Assembly (NCBI GenBank): GCA_003402345.1
Contig: QFXH01000015.1
Location: 1 to 35,623 of the forward strand
DNA length: 35,623 bases
Origin: Candidatus Nitrotoga sp. MKT
GTDB taxonomy: Bacteria > Pseudomonadota > Gammaproteobacteria > Burkholderiales > Gallionellaceae
Reading direction: 5' to 3'
Shown here: in pieces, positions 9,239 through 18,338 of the stretch
Numbering within the stretch: the first letter of the stretch is position 1
Layout of the letters: every line of letters begins with the position of its first letter
Notes under the pieces: generated by a model
Told to the model about the DNA's origin: nothing
The model's input: only the letters and a program-made list of their open reading frames with translations
Databases searched by the model: none
Program-made: the position numbers and the translations under genes

Positions 9239-11170
9239 TCAACTCTCGCCGTCGAGAAAGCTTTTCAGCTTGTCTGAGCGAGATGGATGACGGAGCTTGC
9301 GCAATGCCTTTGCCTCGATTTGACGGATACGTTCGCGTGTCACATCAAATTGTTTACCCACCTCTTCCAGGGTGTGGTCAGTATTCATTTCTATACCGAA
9401 GCGCATGCGCAGCACCTTGGCTTCACGTGGTGTAAGCGAATCGAGAATGTCTTTGGTGACATTGCGCAAGCTGTCGTATACCGCTGCCTCGATAGGTGCC
9501 AAGGTATTGGAATCCTCAATAAAATCGCCCAAATGCGAATCGTCATCATCGCCTACAGGGGTTTCCATGGAAATCGGTTCCTTGGCAATTTTCAAGATCT
9601 TGCGAATCTTGTCTTCGGGCATTTCCATCTTTAGCGCCATCGTTGCGGCATCCGCTTCCAGCCCAGTTTCTTGCAAGATTTGGCGCGAAATGCGATTCAT
9701 CTTATTGATGGTTTCAATCATGTGCACCGGGATACGTATGGTGCGGGCCTGATCTGCAATGGAACGGGTAATGGCTTGGCGTATCCACCACGTGGCATAC
9801 GTCGAAAATTTGTAACCACGGCGGTATTCGAATTTATCTACCGCTTTCATCAGTCCGATATTGCCTTCCTGAATCAGATCGAGAAATTGCAAACCACGGT
9901 TGGTGTATTTTTTGGCGATGGAAATCACCAGACGCAGGTTAGCTTCAATCATGTCGCGCTTGGCGCGACGTGCTTTGGCTTCACCGTTGGTCATTTGCTT
10001 GTTGATTTCTTTCAGATCACGAATGGGAATGCCCACACGCTGCTGCAAATCAAGTAACTTCTGCTGTTGCTCGACGATGGCGGCCTGAAAACGTGACAGT
10101 GTTTCGCTGTAAGGTTTTTTAGCAGCCACTTCGCGCACGACCCAATCTAAGCGCTCTTCGTTGCCGGGAAAGGTCGAGATAAAATGTGGACGCGGCATGC
10201 GCGACTTGGTCACGCATAGCTCCTGAATAATACGCTCATGGCTGCGCACTTCTTCCACCAAATGGCGCATAGTGTCGCAAAGTGAATCTACCTGCTTGGC
10301 AGAAAAACGGAACTGCGTAAGCTCGTTGGAAATCTGCTCCTGTAACTTGTTGTACTGTGCACTTCGATAACCATACTTCTCATAAGCTTTGCCGATTTTG
10401 ATAAAAAGGTCGCGGATAATCGCGAAACGCTCCAGCGCATCAATCTTGAGCTTGGCGAGATTAGCTGCGGCAATAGCCTCAGTATCTTCTTCGTCACCTT
10501 CTACATCTTCATCATCATCCTCCATGGCCTCATCGCTAAGCTCTTCTTCAACGATTATGGTTTCATCCTCGGGCTCAATGAAGCCATCAACAATTTCGTC
10601 AATACGCAATTCGTCGCGCGTAACTTTATCGACTAGCGTTAGAATTTCGGCAATGGTGGTTGGACAGGCAGAAATCGCCTGAATCATATGCTTCAGGCCT
10701 TCTTCAATGCGTTTGGCAATGACGATTTCATCTTCGCGCGTGAGTAAGCCCACTGTTCCCATTTCGCGCATATACATGCGCACCGGGTCAGTAGTACGGC
10801 CAAATTCCGAGTCTACTGTAGAAAGCGCCGCCTCAGCGGCTTCCACCGCATCTTCGTCGGCCACCACAGGAGGCGCATCCGACATAATCTGATTTTCAGC
10901 ATCGGGAGCATCATCACACACAGTGATACCCATGTCGTTGATCATGCTGACAACGCCTTCAATCTGTTCGGCTTCCAACATTTCTGGCAGATGATCGTTG
11001 ATTTCGCCGAAAGTCAAATAGCCGCGCTCCTTGCCTAAGATGATCAAGGCCTTCAGGCGCGTACGCCGTGCCTCGATATCCTGCAACAACTCTACGGAGT
11101 CAGCAATATGCTTTCCAATAGATGCCTGTTTGGCTGAAATGGGTGTTTTCTTGTCTTGCTGAGTTGCCAT
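9239..11170 (-). CDS. rpoD: Housekeeping RNA polymerase sigma factor RpoD (sigma-70)
   Basis: Directs RNA polymerase to -35/-10 promoters. Region 1.1 occupies the N-terminus, region 1.2 includes [16 protein letters not shown], and a long acidic non-conserved insert rich in Asp and Glu (about residues 205-230) is typical of primary sigma factors in proteobacteria. Region 2 carries [19 protein letters not shown] and [10 protein letters not shown] for -10 recognition and melting. Region 4 carries [14 protein letters not shown] and [14 protein letters not shown] for -35 binding. The length of 643 residues is normal for a betaproteobacterium. It is the last protein gene of the rpsU-yqeY-dnaG-rpoD block, with its own candidate promoter in the 124-base gap after dnaG. 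Confidence 0.98.
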   Translation of the reverse strand: MATQQDKKTPISAKQASIGKHIADSVELLQDIEARRTRLKALIILGKERGYLTFGEINDHLPEMLEAEQIEGVVSMINDMGITVCDDAPDAENQIMSDAPPVVADEDAVEAAEAALSTVDSEFGRTTDPVRMYMREMGTVGLLTREDEIVIAKRIEEGLKHMIQAISACPTTIAEILTLVDKVTRDELRIDEIVDGFIEPEDETIIVEEELSDEAMEDDDEDVEGDEEDTEAIAAANLAKLKIDALERFAIIRDLFIKIGKAYEKYGYRSAQYNKLQEQISNELTQFRFSAKQVDSLCDTMRHLVEEVRSHERIIQELCVTKSRMPRPHFISTFPGNEERLDWVVREVAAKKPYSETLSRFQAAIVEQQQKLLDLQQRVGIPIRDLKEINKQMTNGEAKARRAKRDMIEANLRLVISIAKKYTNRGLQFLDLIQEGNIGLMKAVDKFEYRRGYKFSTYATWWIRQAITRSIADQARTIRIPVHMIETINKMNRISRQILQETGLEADAATMALKMEMPEDKIRKILKIAKEPISMETPVGDDDDSHLGDFIEDSNTLAPIEAAVYDSLRNVTKDILDSLTPREAKVLRMRFGIEMNTDHTLEEVGKQFDVTRERIRQIEAKALRKLRHPSRSDKLKSFLDGES

Positions 11171-11197
11171 GTTCGGTGGATTCCCATTTAATTAAAT

Positions 11198-11227
11198 GAG
11201 TTAACACATTGCGGGTTAACACAATGC
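11198..11227. repeat. Two tandem 15-bp copies in the rpoD leader
   Basis: GAGTTAACACATTGC (11198-11212) is followed at once by GGGTTAACACAATGC (11213-11227), two 15-base units differing at two positions. They lie in the rpoD untranslated leader between the TATAAT at 11245 and the start codon. Each contains GTTAAC. Role unknown. Confidence 0.5.
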
Positions 11228-11244
11228 TTTTGAAAAGGGTGCGG

Positions 11245-11273
11245 ATTATACCCGATTTTTCAAAAACTTTCCG
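11245..11273 (-). promoter_or_regulatory. Candidate rpoD promoter
   Basis: On the minus strand a perfect TATAAT (11245-11250) follows AAAAATCGGG, about 75 bases before the rpoD start. No good -35 hexamer lies 16-18 bases upstream (the bases there read GGAAAG or similar), so the call rests on the -10 alone. Confidence 0.45.
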
Positions 11274-11294
11274 TGTGCCAATTTAGCATTACCG

Positions 11295-13031
11295 CTATTT
11301 GGGTTCATTGCGCTGTAATAGCTGTAAATAAAGTGATCGTTCCTCTTCGCCCAAGCTCTTCATTCCTGCACCATGCATTTTTACATGTAAATCTTGCAAT
11401 TTCTGTTTGCGCTGTTCATTGCGTAATCTAATTAATACATCTTGAAACTCTGCAACCACATTAAAAGTTTCACCCCATTGCATAATTTCAGCTTGCTCTA
11501 CCGCTAATAATGACTCATGCACTGTGCCTTGAAAATTTTGAATTATGGCTGCACTATTTACCGTTTCTTCTTGTGTTCGTAACCACTCGGCCAACGCAGT
11601 AATCGCTGCCGCTTCCGCCCCCATTAGTATCCAATTTTCTGGTAACTCTCGCGCCAGATTGGGCTGACATAATAAACAGCGTAGTAATACGCGCAAATTT
11701 GATACTACAGGACGCGCCGCTTTTTGTAGCGCGCGACGCGGTAAAGCGCCTATCGGTTTAATCGCATACAGCGCTTCTAACTCAGCTTGGGAAACCCCGG
11801 CCAGCGCCGCCACTTCCTTACGCAGCAACAGCGCAGTAGTGGGCGCAGAAATAACTGTTAGCAAAGGCTTGGCCCGTTGCAACAAAGCAGTGCGCCCTTC
11901 CTGGGTATGCAGGTCAACTTGTGTGGATAATTCACGCAATACATAACTGGACAGCGGCAAAGCCTCTTGCAGTAACTGCTCAAATGCCGCTGTTCCATGC
12001 TCCCGTATAAAACTATCAGGATCATGTCGCGAAGGCAGAAACAGGAAGCCGATGTGCTTGCCATCTACCAGTTGTGGCAGTGCATTCTCCATTGCGCGCC
12101 ACGCTGCACGCTGCCCAGCTGCATCACCATCAAAACAGAACATCACTTTATCGGTCAAACGCAGCATCTTTTGCACATGATAGGGCGTAGTCGCCGTTCC
12201 CAATGTGGCGACAGCATATTCAATACCATTCTGGGCAAGTGCTACCACATCCATATAGCCTTCTACTACCAAGACCTGTCGTTTGGCGCGTATGGCTTTC
12301 AGCGCATGGAACAGGCCGTATAACTCGCGTCCTTTTTCAAAAAGCGCGGTCTCTGGAGAATTCAGATACTTGGGTTCACCTGAATCCAGCACTCGCCCAC
12401 CAAAACCGATTACTTGGCCGCGCGTATTCACAATGGGAAACATGATGCGGTCGCGAAAACGGTCATACCGTTTGCCATCCTCATTTTCTATTACAAGACC
12501 AGTCTCCAAGAGACTACTGTCCTGATAGTTTGCGAAGACATTTCCCAAATTTTGCCAGCCCTCCGGCGCATAACCAATGCCAAAACGTAACGCTATTTCA
12601 CCACTCAAGCCGCGCCGCTTGAGATAATCGATGGCGGGTGATGATTGCTTTAGCTGGTCGCGATAATAACGCGTTGCTGACTGCATTACTTCGTACAAAT
12701 CAGGGGCAGCCTTATGTTGCGTTTGTTCTGGTATAGGCGCTTCGCGCGGTACCGTTACACCAACACTGCGCGCCAATTCTTCCACAGCATCGACAAAACC
12801 TAACCCACCATGCTCCATGACAAACCCTATAGCCGTGCCATGCGCGCCGCAGCCAAAGCAGTGATAAAACTGCTTACTCTGACTGACCGTAAAAGAGGGA
12901 GATTTTTCGTTGTGGAAAGGACAACAGGCAACATAATTAGCGCCTGCTTTTTTAAGCGGAACGTAACGCTCGATTACATCCACAATGTCGAGACGGTTGA
13001 GCAAATCATGAATGAAGCTTTTTGGAATCAC
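11295..13031 (-). CDS. dnaG: DNA primase DnaG
   Basis: Makes RNA primers for replication. The N-terminal CHC2 zinc finger is visible as Cys37, His40, Cys58 and Cys61 (CPFH and HCFGCG). The TOPRIM core contains VVEGYMDVVAL and FDGDAAG, the metal-binding acidic cluster. The C-terminal part, about residues 440-578, should bind DnaB helicase. The length of 578 is normal. Translation starts at GTG at 13031, preceded by GGAG at about six bases. It lies between yqeY and rpoD in the classic macromolecular-synthesis arrangement, which couples translation, replication and transcription functions. Confidence 0.97.
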   Translation of the reverse strand: MIPKSFIHDLLNRLDIVDVIERYVPLKKAGANYVACCPFHNEKSPSFTVSQSKQFYHCFGCGAHGTAIGFVMEHGGLGFVDAVEELARSVGVTVPREAPIPEQTQHKAAPDLYEVMQSATRYYRDQLKQSSPAIDYLKRRGLSGEIALRFGIGYAPEGWQNLGNVFANYQDSSLLETGLVIENEDGKRYDRFRDRIMFPIVNTRGQVIGFGGRVLDSGEPKYLNSPETALFEKGRELYGLFHALKAIRAKRQVLVVEGYMDVVALAQNGIEYAVATLGTATTPYHVQKMLRLTDKVMFCFDGDAAGQRAAWRAMENALPQLVDGKHIGFLFLPSRHDPDSFIREHGTAAFEQLLQEALPLSSYVLRELSTQVDLHTQEGRTALLQRAKPLLTVISAPTTALLLRKEVAALAGVSQAELEALYAIKPIGALPRRALQKAARPVVSNLRVLLRCLLCQPNLARELPENWILMGAEAAAITALAEWLRTQEETVNSAAIIQNFQGTVHESLLAVEQAEIMQWGETFNVVAEFQDVLIRLRNEQRKQKLQDLHVKMHGAGMKSLGEEERSLYLQLLQRNEPK

Positions 13032-13190
13032 CCTGGCTCCGCCTCTGGTTTTACCAATGTGGTATGTAAACCGAGAAGTAATTGATTGCTGATTTTACGT
13101 AATTCGAGACAAATTCATATTCACTGCAGCCATTATCCTGTGAACGCGAAAATGACTGTGTGATTAAGACTTAAGTGGTGGACTACAATT

Positions 13191-13637
13191 TTATTGAGAC
13201 AACCGCACCTTCACCAACGCTGAAACTTTGCTCATATCCGCTCGACCCGCCAACTTTGTCTTAAGCAATGCAATCACTTTGCCCATTTCTTGAGCACTTT
13301 GGACACCACTACTGGCAATCGCATCATTAACCGCAACTTCAACTTCAGCTTCAGTCATCGGCTGCGGCATATATGTCTGCAATACGCTAATTTCAAACTT
13401 CTCAATGTCGGCCAACTCTTGCCGAGCTGCCGCTTCAAACTGGATGATTGAATCGCGCCGTTGCTTGATCATTTTATTAATGACTGCAATTACGTCGGCA
13501 TCTGATAACTCGATGCGTTCATCTACCTCGCGTTGTTTGATTGCGGCCAGCAACAGGCGGATAGCGCCGAGGCGCACCGAATCCTTAGCGCGCATGGCCG
13601 CCTTCATGTCTTCTCTGATTTGCTGCGCCAGATTCAT
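13191..13637 (-). CDS. yqeY: GatB/YqeY domain protein
   Basis: A 148-residue helical protein of the YqeY family, related to the tail domain of GatB, the amidotransferase subunit that recognises tRNA. The family signature KDSVRLGAIRLLLAAIKQREVDERI is seen in its parts RLGAIRLL and IKQREVDERI, and PMTEAEVEVAV and MGKVIALLK are also present. I start at the ATG giving MNLAQQIREDMKAAM, which matches homologues. A GTG 14 codons upstream adds residues with no family support. It sits between rpsU and dnaG, as in many betaproteobacteria. Its exact cellular role is not established. Confidence 0.92.
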   Translation of the reverse strand: MNLAQQIREDMKAAMRAKDSVRLGAIRLLLAAIKQREVDERIELSDADVIAVINKMIKQRRDSIIQFEAAARQELADIEKFEISVLQTYMPQPMTEAEVEVAVNDAIASSGVQSAQEMGKVIALLKTKLAGRADMSKVSALVKVRLSQ

Positions 13638-13711
13638 ACTTGGGTTCAATTTCGCGGGAAATTTAACGGCAGATCCCACATCAACGCGCAGGCGCTAGCC
13701 GTTTTGGGGAA

Positions 13712-13924
13712 TTAATATAGCTTTGGCGGCAGGACTTGGCTGCGCAAGCGCTTATAATGCCGCTTCACAGCAGCAGCCAGCTTGCGTTTACGTTCCGCAG
13801 TAGGTTTTTCATAGAATTCGCGAGCGCGCAATTCAGTTAACAAACCAGTCTTCTCCACTGATCGCTTGAAACGGCGCATAGCCACTTCAAACGGCTCATT
13901 TTCCTTAACACGCACAGTTGTCAT
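13712..13924 (-). CDS. rpsU: 30S ribosomal protein S21
   Basis: A small basic protein of 70 residues that binds the 30S platform near the 3' end of 16S rRNA and helps initiation. [20 protein letters not shown] is the family N-terminus, and the rest is rich in Arg and Lys ([17 protein letters not shown]). The start at 13924 has GAAGGG upstream; the frame is open further upstream, but that part covers the promoter. It is the first gene of the rpsU-yqeY-dnaG-rpoD block. Confidence 0.97.
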   Translation of the reverse strand: MTTVRVKENEPFEVAMRRFKRSVEKTGLLTELRAREFYEKPTAERKRKLAAAVKRHYKRLRSQVLPPKLY

Positions 13925-13961
13925 AAACAAACTACCCTTCAACTTAAAAATTAAGGGCGCG

Positions 13962-13991
13962 ATTCTACCAAAATACTGCCCTGTTCCACAA
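13962..13991 (-). promoter_or_regulatory. Candidate sigma-70 promoter for rpsU
   Basis: On the minus strand TTGTGG (13986-13991) is followed after 18 bases by TAGAAT (13962-13967), with TGG directly before the -10 as an extended element. It lies about 37 bases before the rpsU start. The rest of the gap to 14247 is AT-rich and contains no other recognised feature. Confidence 0.55.
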
Positions 13992-14247
13992 CCTGAATTT
14001 AGATGCCCTGCCCTACAGGGTAGTAACAATAGATTACAACCTCCTGTTGTCTCCCTATTTTTTTCCTCCTAACGGGTGGGCGTCATGGCGCCATCAACTC
14101 TTAAATATCATGCAGAGAACTACTGTAGCATCAGTTAAAATATGGCGCATTTATTTTTTAAGGACACCCATAAAAATGTCCGTGATTTTTTGCCCTGTGA
14201 AAATAATTACATTAACTGAAAACTTAATATAAAAAGGTAACGGCGAT

Positions 14248-14670
14248 ATGAAAGCGAATATCAAATGGGTAGAGCAGGTTTCCTTCTTGGGTGAAACCGA
14301 AAGTGGCCATGCCATCCTAATGGATGGCCCTCCCGAAAGTGGCGGCCGGAATCTCGGGCCGCGTCCAATGGAACTGGTACTGCTCGGCACGGGTGGTTGC
14401 ACCACTTATGACGTTATCCATATCCTCAAAAAAAGTCACCAACAAGTGACCAATTGTGTTGTGCAAATCCAAGCCGAGCGGGCTGCTAATGACCCCAAGG
14501 TTTTTACTAAAATCCACTTTCATTTTATCGTGACTGGCAAAAACCTTAAACTTGAACAAGTCAAACGCGCCATCCAGCTTTCTGCAGAAAAATACTGCTC
14601 GGCCTCTATTATGTTGAGTAAGACAGCGGACATTACGCACGATTTTGAGATCATTCAAGAAATACCTTAA
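14248..14670 (+). CDS. OsmC family protein
   Basis: A 140-residue OsmC/YhfA-type protein. Members of the OsmC family usually detoxify organic hydroperoxides with two cysteines, while the YhfA branch is less well understood. Visible features are the strand opening KANIKWVEQVSFLGE, GPRPMELVLLGTGGCTTYD with the first Cys (about residue 51), and EKYCSASIML with the second Cys (about residue 112). The pair fits the active-site arrangement. The start is preceded by AAGG. It stands alone, with no oxidative regulator beside it. The peroxidase activity is inferred from the family. Confidence 0.88.
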   Translation: MKANIKWVEQVSFLGETESGHAILMDGPPESGGRNLGPRPMELVLLGTGGCTTYDVIHILKKSHQQVTNCVVQIQAERAANDPKVFTKIHFHFIVTGKNLKLEQVKRAIQLSAEKYCSASIMLSKTADITHDFEIIQEIP

Positions 14671-14996
14671 ACAATTGAAACTCAAGTCCATCCCAATAAA
14701 TTCTACAATTTTTTAATTTGAGGAAAGCGTTGCAGAAATACAACAATTATCATAAATAAAAACAAATAGCTTTAAACATTATATACTCATGAACAGGAAG
14801 CTACGAACAGATTGTTGGTAAGTTGATAAATTGCTCGCAAATTGAAATGGTTACGTACTTATACCATTGTGGTAGCTTCAGTTGAAGTTTGATCAGTCCA
14901 GTCGAGTTTAACGTACCGAAAATGCATGCAGAAGTGACAACTTAAAAAGTTTTTACTAAAAAAACCAACATAACGTTTTCAGGGAGGAAACAAACA
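14671..14996. other. AT-rich leader/promoter region of the porin gene
   Basis: No gene recognised. GAAGCTAC (near 14798) and GTAGCTTC (near 14872) are exact 8-base inverted copies about 65 bases apart and could close a structured untranslated leader. A strong AGGGAGGAAA ribosome site lies just before the porin ATG. Confidence 0.35.
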
Positions 14997-16358
14997 ATGA
15001 AGCTCAAAAATAGAACATTAGCTCAGCAAATGTCATTAGTCTTTACGCCGCTAGCATTACTCGCTCTGGCTACAGAAGCATATTCAGCAGATTATGCTGA
15101 CTATGCGGCAGGTGGCTCCAATGTTGGTGGGCTATACACACCGGCTCCAAAGCCAGCAGCAGATACCCTTACTGGAGCTTTGACGGGCGGCACGGTTACC
15201 GCCAATCTGCAAGCTCGTTATGAAAATGTGGATCAACCACACCCAGCAAGCGGTGCTCGGCTTAAAGAGGCTAACGCCGCAACTCTCCGATTGCGCCTAG
15301 GCTATGAGACAGCAGAATATATGGGATTCGGTGGTCTGGTTCAAATTGAACATATTTCGGCAAACGATGCATACAACAGCAGGGTAAATGGCAGGACTAA
15401 TTATTCTGTTGTGGCAGATGCGAATGTCACTGAGCTAAATCAGGCCTATTTAAGTTATAGTGGCATACCCCAGACCAGATTAAAATTCGGTCGTCAGCTC
15501 ATCAGGTTAGACAATGATCGTTGGATCGGTAACGTTGTTTGGCGCCAAAATCAGCAAACGTATGATGCCGTTACAGCAGTCAACAAATCACTCCCTGATA
15601 CTACAATTACGGCTGGTATGATTACCAATGTTAATCGCGTGTTCAGTGATGCCTCTATTGACAACGGAACTGGCGGTTTCTTGGGCAACCATCACATGAG
15701 GTCTCCAATCTTTAACGTAAACTACAAGGGATTGGGCTTTGCTGAATTGGTTGGTTATGGTTATTTCCTGGATTACGATCAGTCTGCTAAAGCGTTTGGC
15801 CTGGCTAATTCAACGAAGACAGTTGGTGGCAGAATCAAAGGCGATGCTCCAATGGGTGACTATAAACTCCTATATTCAGCAGAGTATGCGAGACAGACCG
15901 ATTATAAAGATAATCCGATTAACTTCTCTGCTCACTATACCCTGTTGGAAGGCGGTGTAGATGTCAAGGTCGCCCAGTTCAAATTGGGTTATGAATTGCT
16001 TAGTGGCAACGGCAAGCAATCACTCTCGACACCTTTGGCTACATTATTCGCATTTAATGGATGGGCTGATGTGTTCTTGGTTACTCCAAAAAATGGTCTG
16101 CGGGATGTTTACGTGAATGCAAGGACAACAGTAGCGGGGGTTGTTCTTGGAGCTGACTATCATGATTTTAAAGCAGACAATGGCGGTAACAAATATGGAA
16201 CTGAGTGGGATTTGATTGCAACTAAACAGATCAACAAAACCTATTCCGTAGGTTCTAGGTATGCCCGCTTTAGAGCAGACAATGCTGTCGACCATGTTAA
16301 CTGTGCGGCCTGTATTGATACTAGTAAATTCTGGGTTTATGGATCAATGAATTTTTAG
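14997..16358 (+). CDS. Outer-membrane porin, alginate-export-like family
   Basis: A 453-residue beta-barrel protein. The N-terminus is a signal peptide ending near TEAYSA. A low-complexity stretch follows, then alternating amphipathic strands such as TLRLRLGYETAEYMG, LVQIEHISANDAY and FGRQLIRLDNDRWIG. The ending FWVYGSMNF has the terminal Phe typical of outer-membrane barrels. The ELNQAYLSYSG and KFGRQLI segments resemble proteins annotated as alginate export porins in Nitrosomonadales and methanotrophs, where the true substrate is usually unknown. The gene is flanked by its own leader and a strong terminator, so it is transcribed alone, probably at a high level. Substrate: unknown. Confidence 0.8.
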   Translation: MKLKNRTLAQQMSLVFTPLALLALATEAYSADYADYAAGGSNVGGLYTPAPKPAADTLTGALTGGTVTANLQARYENVDQPHPASGARLKEANAATLRLRLGYETAEYMGFGGLVQIEHISANDAYNSRVNGRTNYSVVADANVTELNQAYLSYSGIPQTRLKFGRQLIRLDNDRWIGNVVWRQNQQTYDAVTAVNKSLPDTTITAGMITNVNRVFSDASIDNGTGGFLGNHHMRSPIFNVNYKGLGFAELVGYGYFLDYDQSAKAFGLANSTKTVGGRIKGDAPMGDYKLLYSAEYARQTDYKDNPINFSAHYTLLEGGVDVKVAQFKLGYELLSGNGKQSLSTPLATLFAFNGWADVFLVTPKNGLRDVYVNARTTVAGVVLGADYHDFKADNGGNKYGTEWDLIATKQINKTYSVGSRYARFRADNAVDHVNCAACIDTSKFWVYGSMNF

Positions 16359-16402
16359 TTCTATAGAAACCTCCCTGCTTGTATTTTGCAGGTGGGTGCG
16401 TA

Positions 16403-16441
16403 AAAACAATGGGGGCACGGAAATCGTGCCCCTATTGTTTT
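16403..16441 (+). terminator. Strong intrinsic terminator after the porin gene
   Basis: A 17-bp stem (16403-16419 with 16425-16441, one G-T pair) around a GAAAT loop, with GGGGGCACG/CGTGCCCC at its core. It ends in TATTGTTTTG and is flanked by A-rich sequence on the left, so it may act in both directions. Confidence 0.88.
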
Positions 16442-16704
16442 GTCTAAAACCGACAGTAATTGGCGAAAGTATTGCCTAAAAATACCTGTCTTGCCCCACA
16501 AACTACTGGCAAGCTCTACGTTCACTCCATACTTTCCGTTATTTTTCTTCAATTCAGCTTCTGAAAAACCTTTCGCCTACAAAAATCCAGAAATCTTCTG
16601 TCGAGTATAAGATCGATACTCCGCGTAACGCGTTACCAGATAGTGACACCATGTATTACGTGGGTTATAGTGGAATTCCTGTAGGAGATTTTCTCAATTG
16701 TTAG
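16442..16704 (+). other. Gap with possible decayed 3' gene fragment
   Basis: Between the porin terminator and the maf gene, one frame ending at the stop at 16702-16704 reads SVEYKIDTPRNALPDSDTM then [16 protein letters not shown]. It looks protein-like in composition but has no start or ribosome site. I do not recognise it. It may be the relic of a lost gene or chance. Confidence 0.25.
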
Positions 16705-16727
16705 AAGTACCTAGAAAGGTAAATTTA

Positions 16728-17312
16728 TTGAATTATCGTGAACTGATTCTCGCCTCAACTTCGATTTACCGCAGTGAACTTTTGGGACGTCTGAAAATCC
16801 CATTTCAAATTGCCGCTCCTGATATAGACGAAACTTTTCTACCTGGTGAAAGTGCTAAGCAAGCCGCATGGCGGCTTTCCCGTGAAAAAGCGCACGCAGT
16901 GGCAATTCATTATCCAAATGCCCTGATTATAGGCTCAGATCAAGTCGCATTATTAGGTGAACAACAACTAGGCAAACCTCTCACGCATGAGAATGCTGTA
17001 CGCCAATTACGTACTATGCGTGGTCACAGCGTAAACTTTTACACTGCACTGACCCTATTGAATGCACACAATAACGAAATTCAAACCGAAATGGCGAAAA
17101 ATTGCGTCAGCTTTCGTAATTTCAGCGACGATGAAATCGAATCCTATTTACGCAAGGAGGAACCTTACCACTGCGCAGGTAGTGCGAAATCCGAAGGTTT
17201 AGGCATCGCGCTTATCAGTCGGATGGAGGGTGACGACCCTACTGCTTTAATCGGATTACCTCTTATTTTATTGGTGTCCATGCTTAAGAAGCAGGGGGTT
17301 CTAGTTTTGTAA
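16728..17312 (+). CDS. yceF: Maf-family nucleotide pyrophosphatase, YceF branch (m7GTP)
   Basis: House-cleaning pyrophosphatase of the Maf fold. The opening [15 protein letters not shown] and the later [12 protein letters not shown] and [13 protein letters not shown] are the family blocks, and GSDQVALL carries the catalytic Asp. The pattern matches the YceF branch, which hydrolyses 7-methyl-GTP, rather than the dTTP/UTP branch. I start at TTG 16728, with AAAGG eight bases upstream, giving 194 residues, the same as E. coli YceF. Another TTG at 16698 with GGAG upstream would add ten residues. No ATG is available. The usual yceF-rpmF pairing is absent: dksA follows on the same strand. Confidence 0.88.
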   Translation: MNYRELILASTSIYRSELLGRLKIPFQIAAPDIDETFLPGESAKQAAWRLSREKAHAVAIHYPNALIIGSDQVALLGEQQLGKPLTHENAVRQLRTMRGHSVNFYTALTLLNAHNNEIQTEMAKNCVSFRNFSDDEIESYLRKEEPYHCAGSAKSEGLGIALISRMEGDDPTALIGLPLILLVSMLKKQGVLVL

Positions 17313-17573
17313 ATGTCGTACTTAATATTTAGCCCATATGCTTCATAAGCTATTTGTAAAAAAATTAATTTACGAATCGAACAAAGTGGAGAATTGTATG
17401 GCAATAACCCGCAAAACCTGATTCAGGTTACAAGCTATCATTAATCATTTAACTTGGCTTCCAGGCGTTTTTATCATGCAGAAAAAATGGCGAATTTAGT
17501 TGCGGCAGCGCTGTATTTCTGATATTAAAGCGCGATTTTTAAATTTTGTTTGTATGTTTCTGGAGATATTTTG

Positions 17574-17996
17574 ATGTCAGTACAACCCTTAAAACCCGTT
17601 ACCCCTTACAAAACTAAGAAAGGGGAAGCTTATATGAACCCTAAGCAACTGGATCATTTCCGCAATATTCTAAACAGCATCAAGCTCGGGCTAGGTGAAG
17701 ACATTGACCGTACGGTGCATTCCATGCAGGATGACGCTACTGTGTTTGCCGATCCAAATGATCGCGCAAGTCAAGAATCAGACATGACGTTAGAACTACG
17801 TAATCGTGATCGTGAGAGCAAGTTGATCAAGAAAATTAACGAAATGTTGGCCAAAATAAATAGCGGTGATTATGGGTATTGTGAAAAATGTGGCGTAGAA
17901 ATTGGGCTGAATCGCTTGGAAGCGCGACCGACCGCTACGTTGTGCATAGACTGCAAAACATTGGACGAGATCCGCGAAAAGCAAATTGCCAAGTGA
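17574..17996 (+). CDS. dksA: RNA polymerase-binding transcription factor DksA
   Basis: Binds the secondary channel of RNA polymerase and, with ppGpp, mediates the stringent response. DPNDRASQESD sits at the coiled-coil tip with the two acidic residues needed for activity. ELRNRDRESKLIKKI is the second helix, and CEKCG plus CIDC form the four-Cys zinc finger. The start at 17574 (MSVQPLKP) has GGAG upstream and gives 140 residues. An in-frame ATG eight codons earlier lies before that ribosome site and is less likely. Monocistronic. Confidence 0.95.
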   Translation: MSVQPLKPVTPYKTKKGEAYMNPKQLDHFRNILNSIKLGLGEDIDRTVHSMQDDATVFADPNDRASQESDMTLELRNRDRESKLIKKINEMLAKINSGDYGYCEKCGVEIGLNRLEARPTATLCIDCKTLDEIREKQIAK

Positions 17997-18338
17997 CCTG
18001 CGTTTAAACAATCCCTAATACTGATGCAGGCTCAAAAATTGATACCGGTATTTGGTTAAACTTACAACGTGGGGATTTGTAGGTTTCCGATTTAGCAAAA
18101 ACTGCCGAAAGAATCAATCTTCTCGTAGGGTGTCGCTGAATTTGCGGCGAACTTTTTAAAAGAATACACCCGTGCGATCCTGGTAAAGGGGGCGCTTGGC
18201 GAATATCTGATCGAACGTATAGCCTGGGTGGACACGGCGATAACAGGGACAAATAGACGTTACCCTTCATCTCCGTCAAGCTTCATGTACACCCAGCTTA
18301 TCCCGGATAGTATTTGCAAGCTTCCCACATCACGTGAT
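17997..18338. other. Gap between convergent dksA and TonB receptor genes
   Basis: No gene recognised. One plus frame is open for about 80 codons without a start (approximately 18129-18368, containing NFLKEYTRAILVKGALGEY). It could be a decayed coding fragment, but an open run of that length is not rare. No clear terminator was seen for either flanking gene. Confidence 0.3.
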
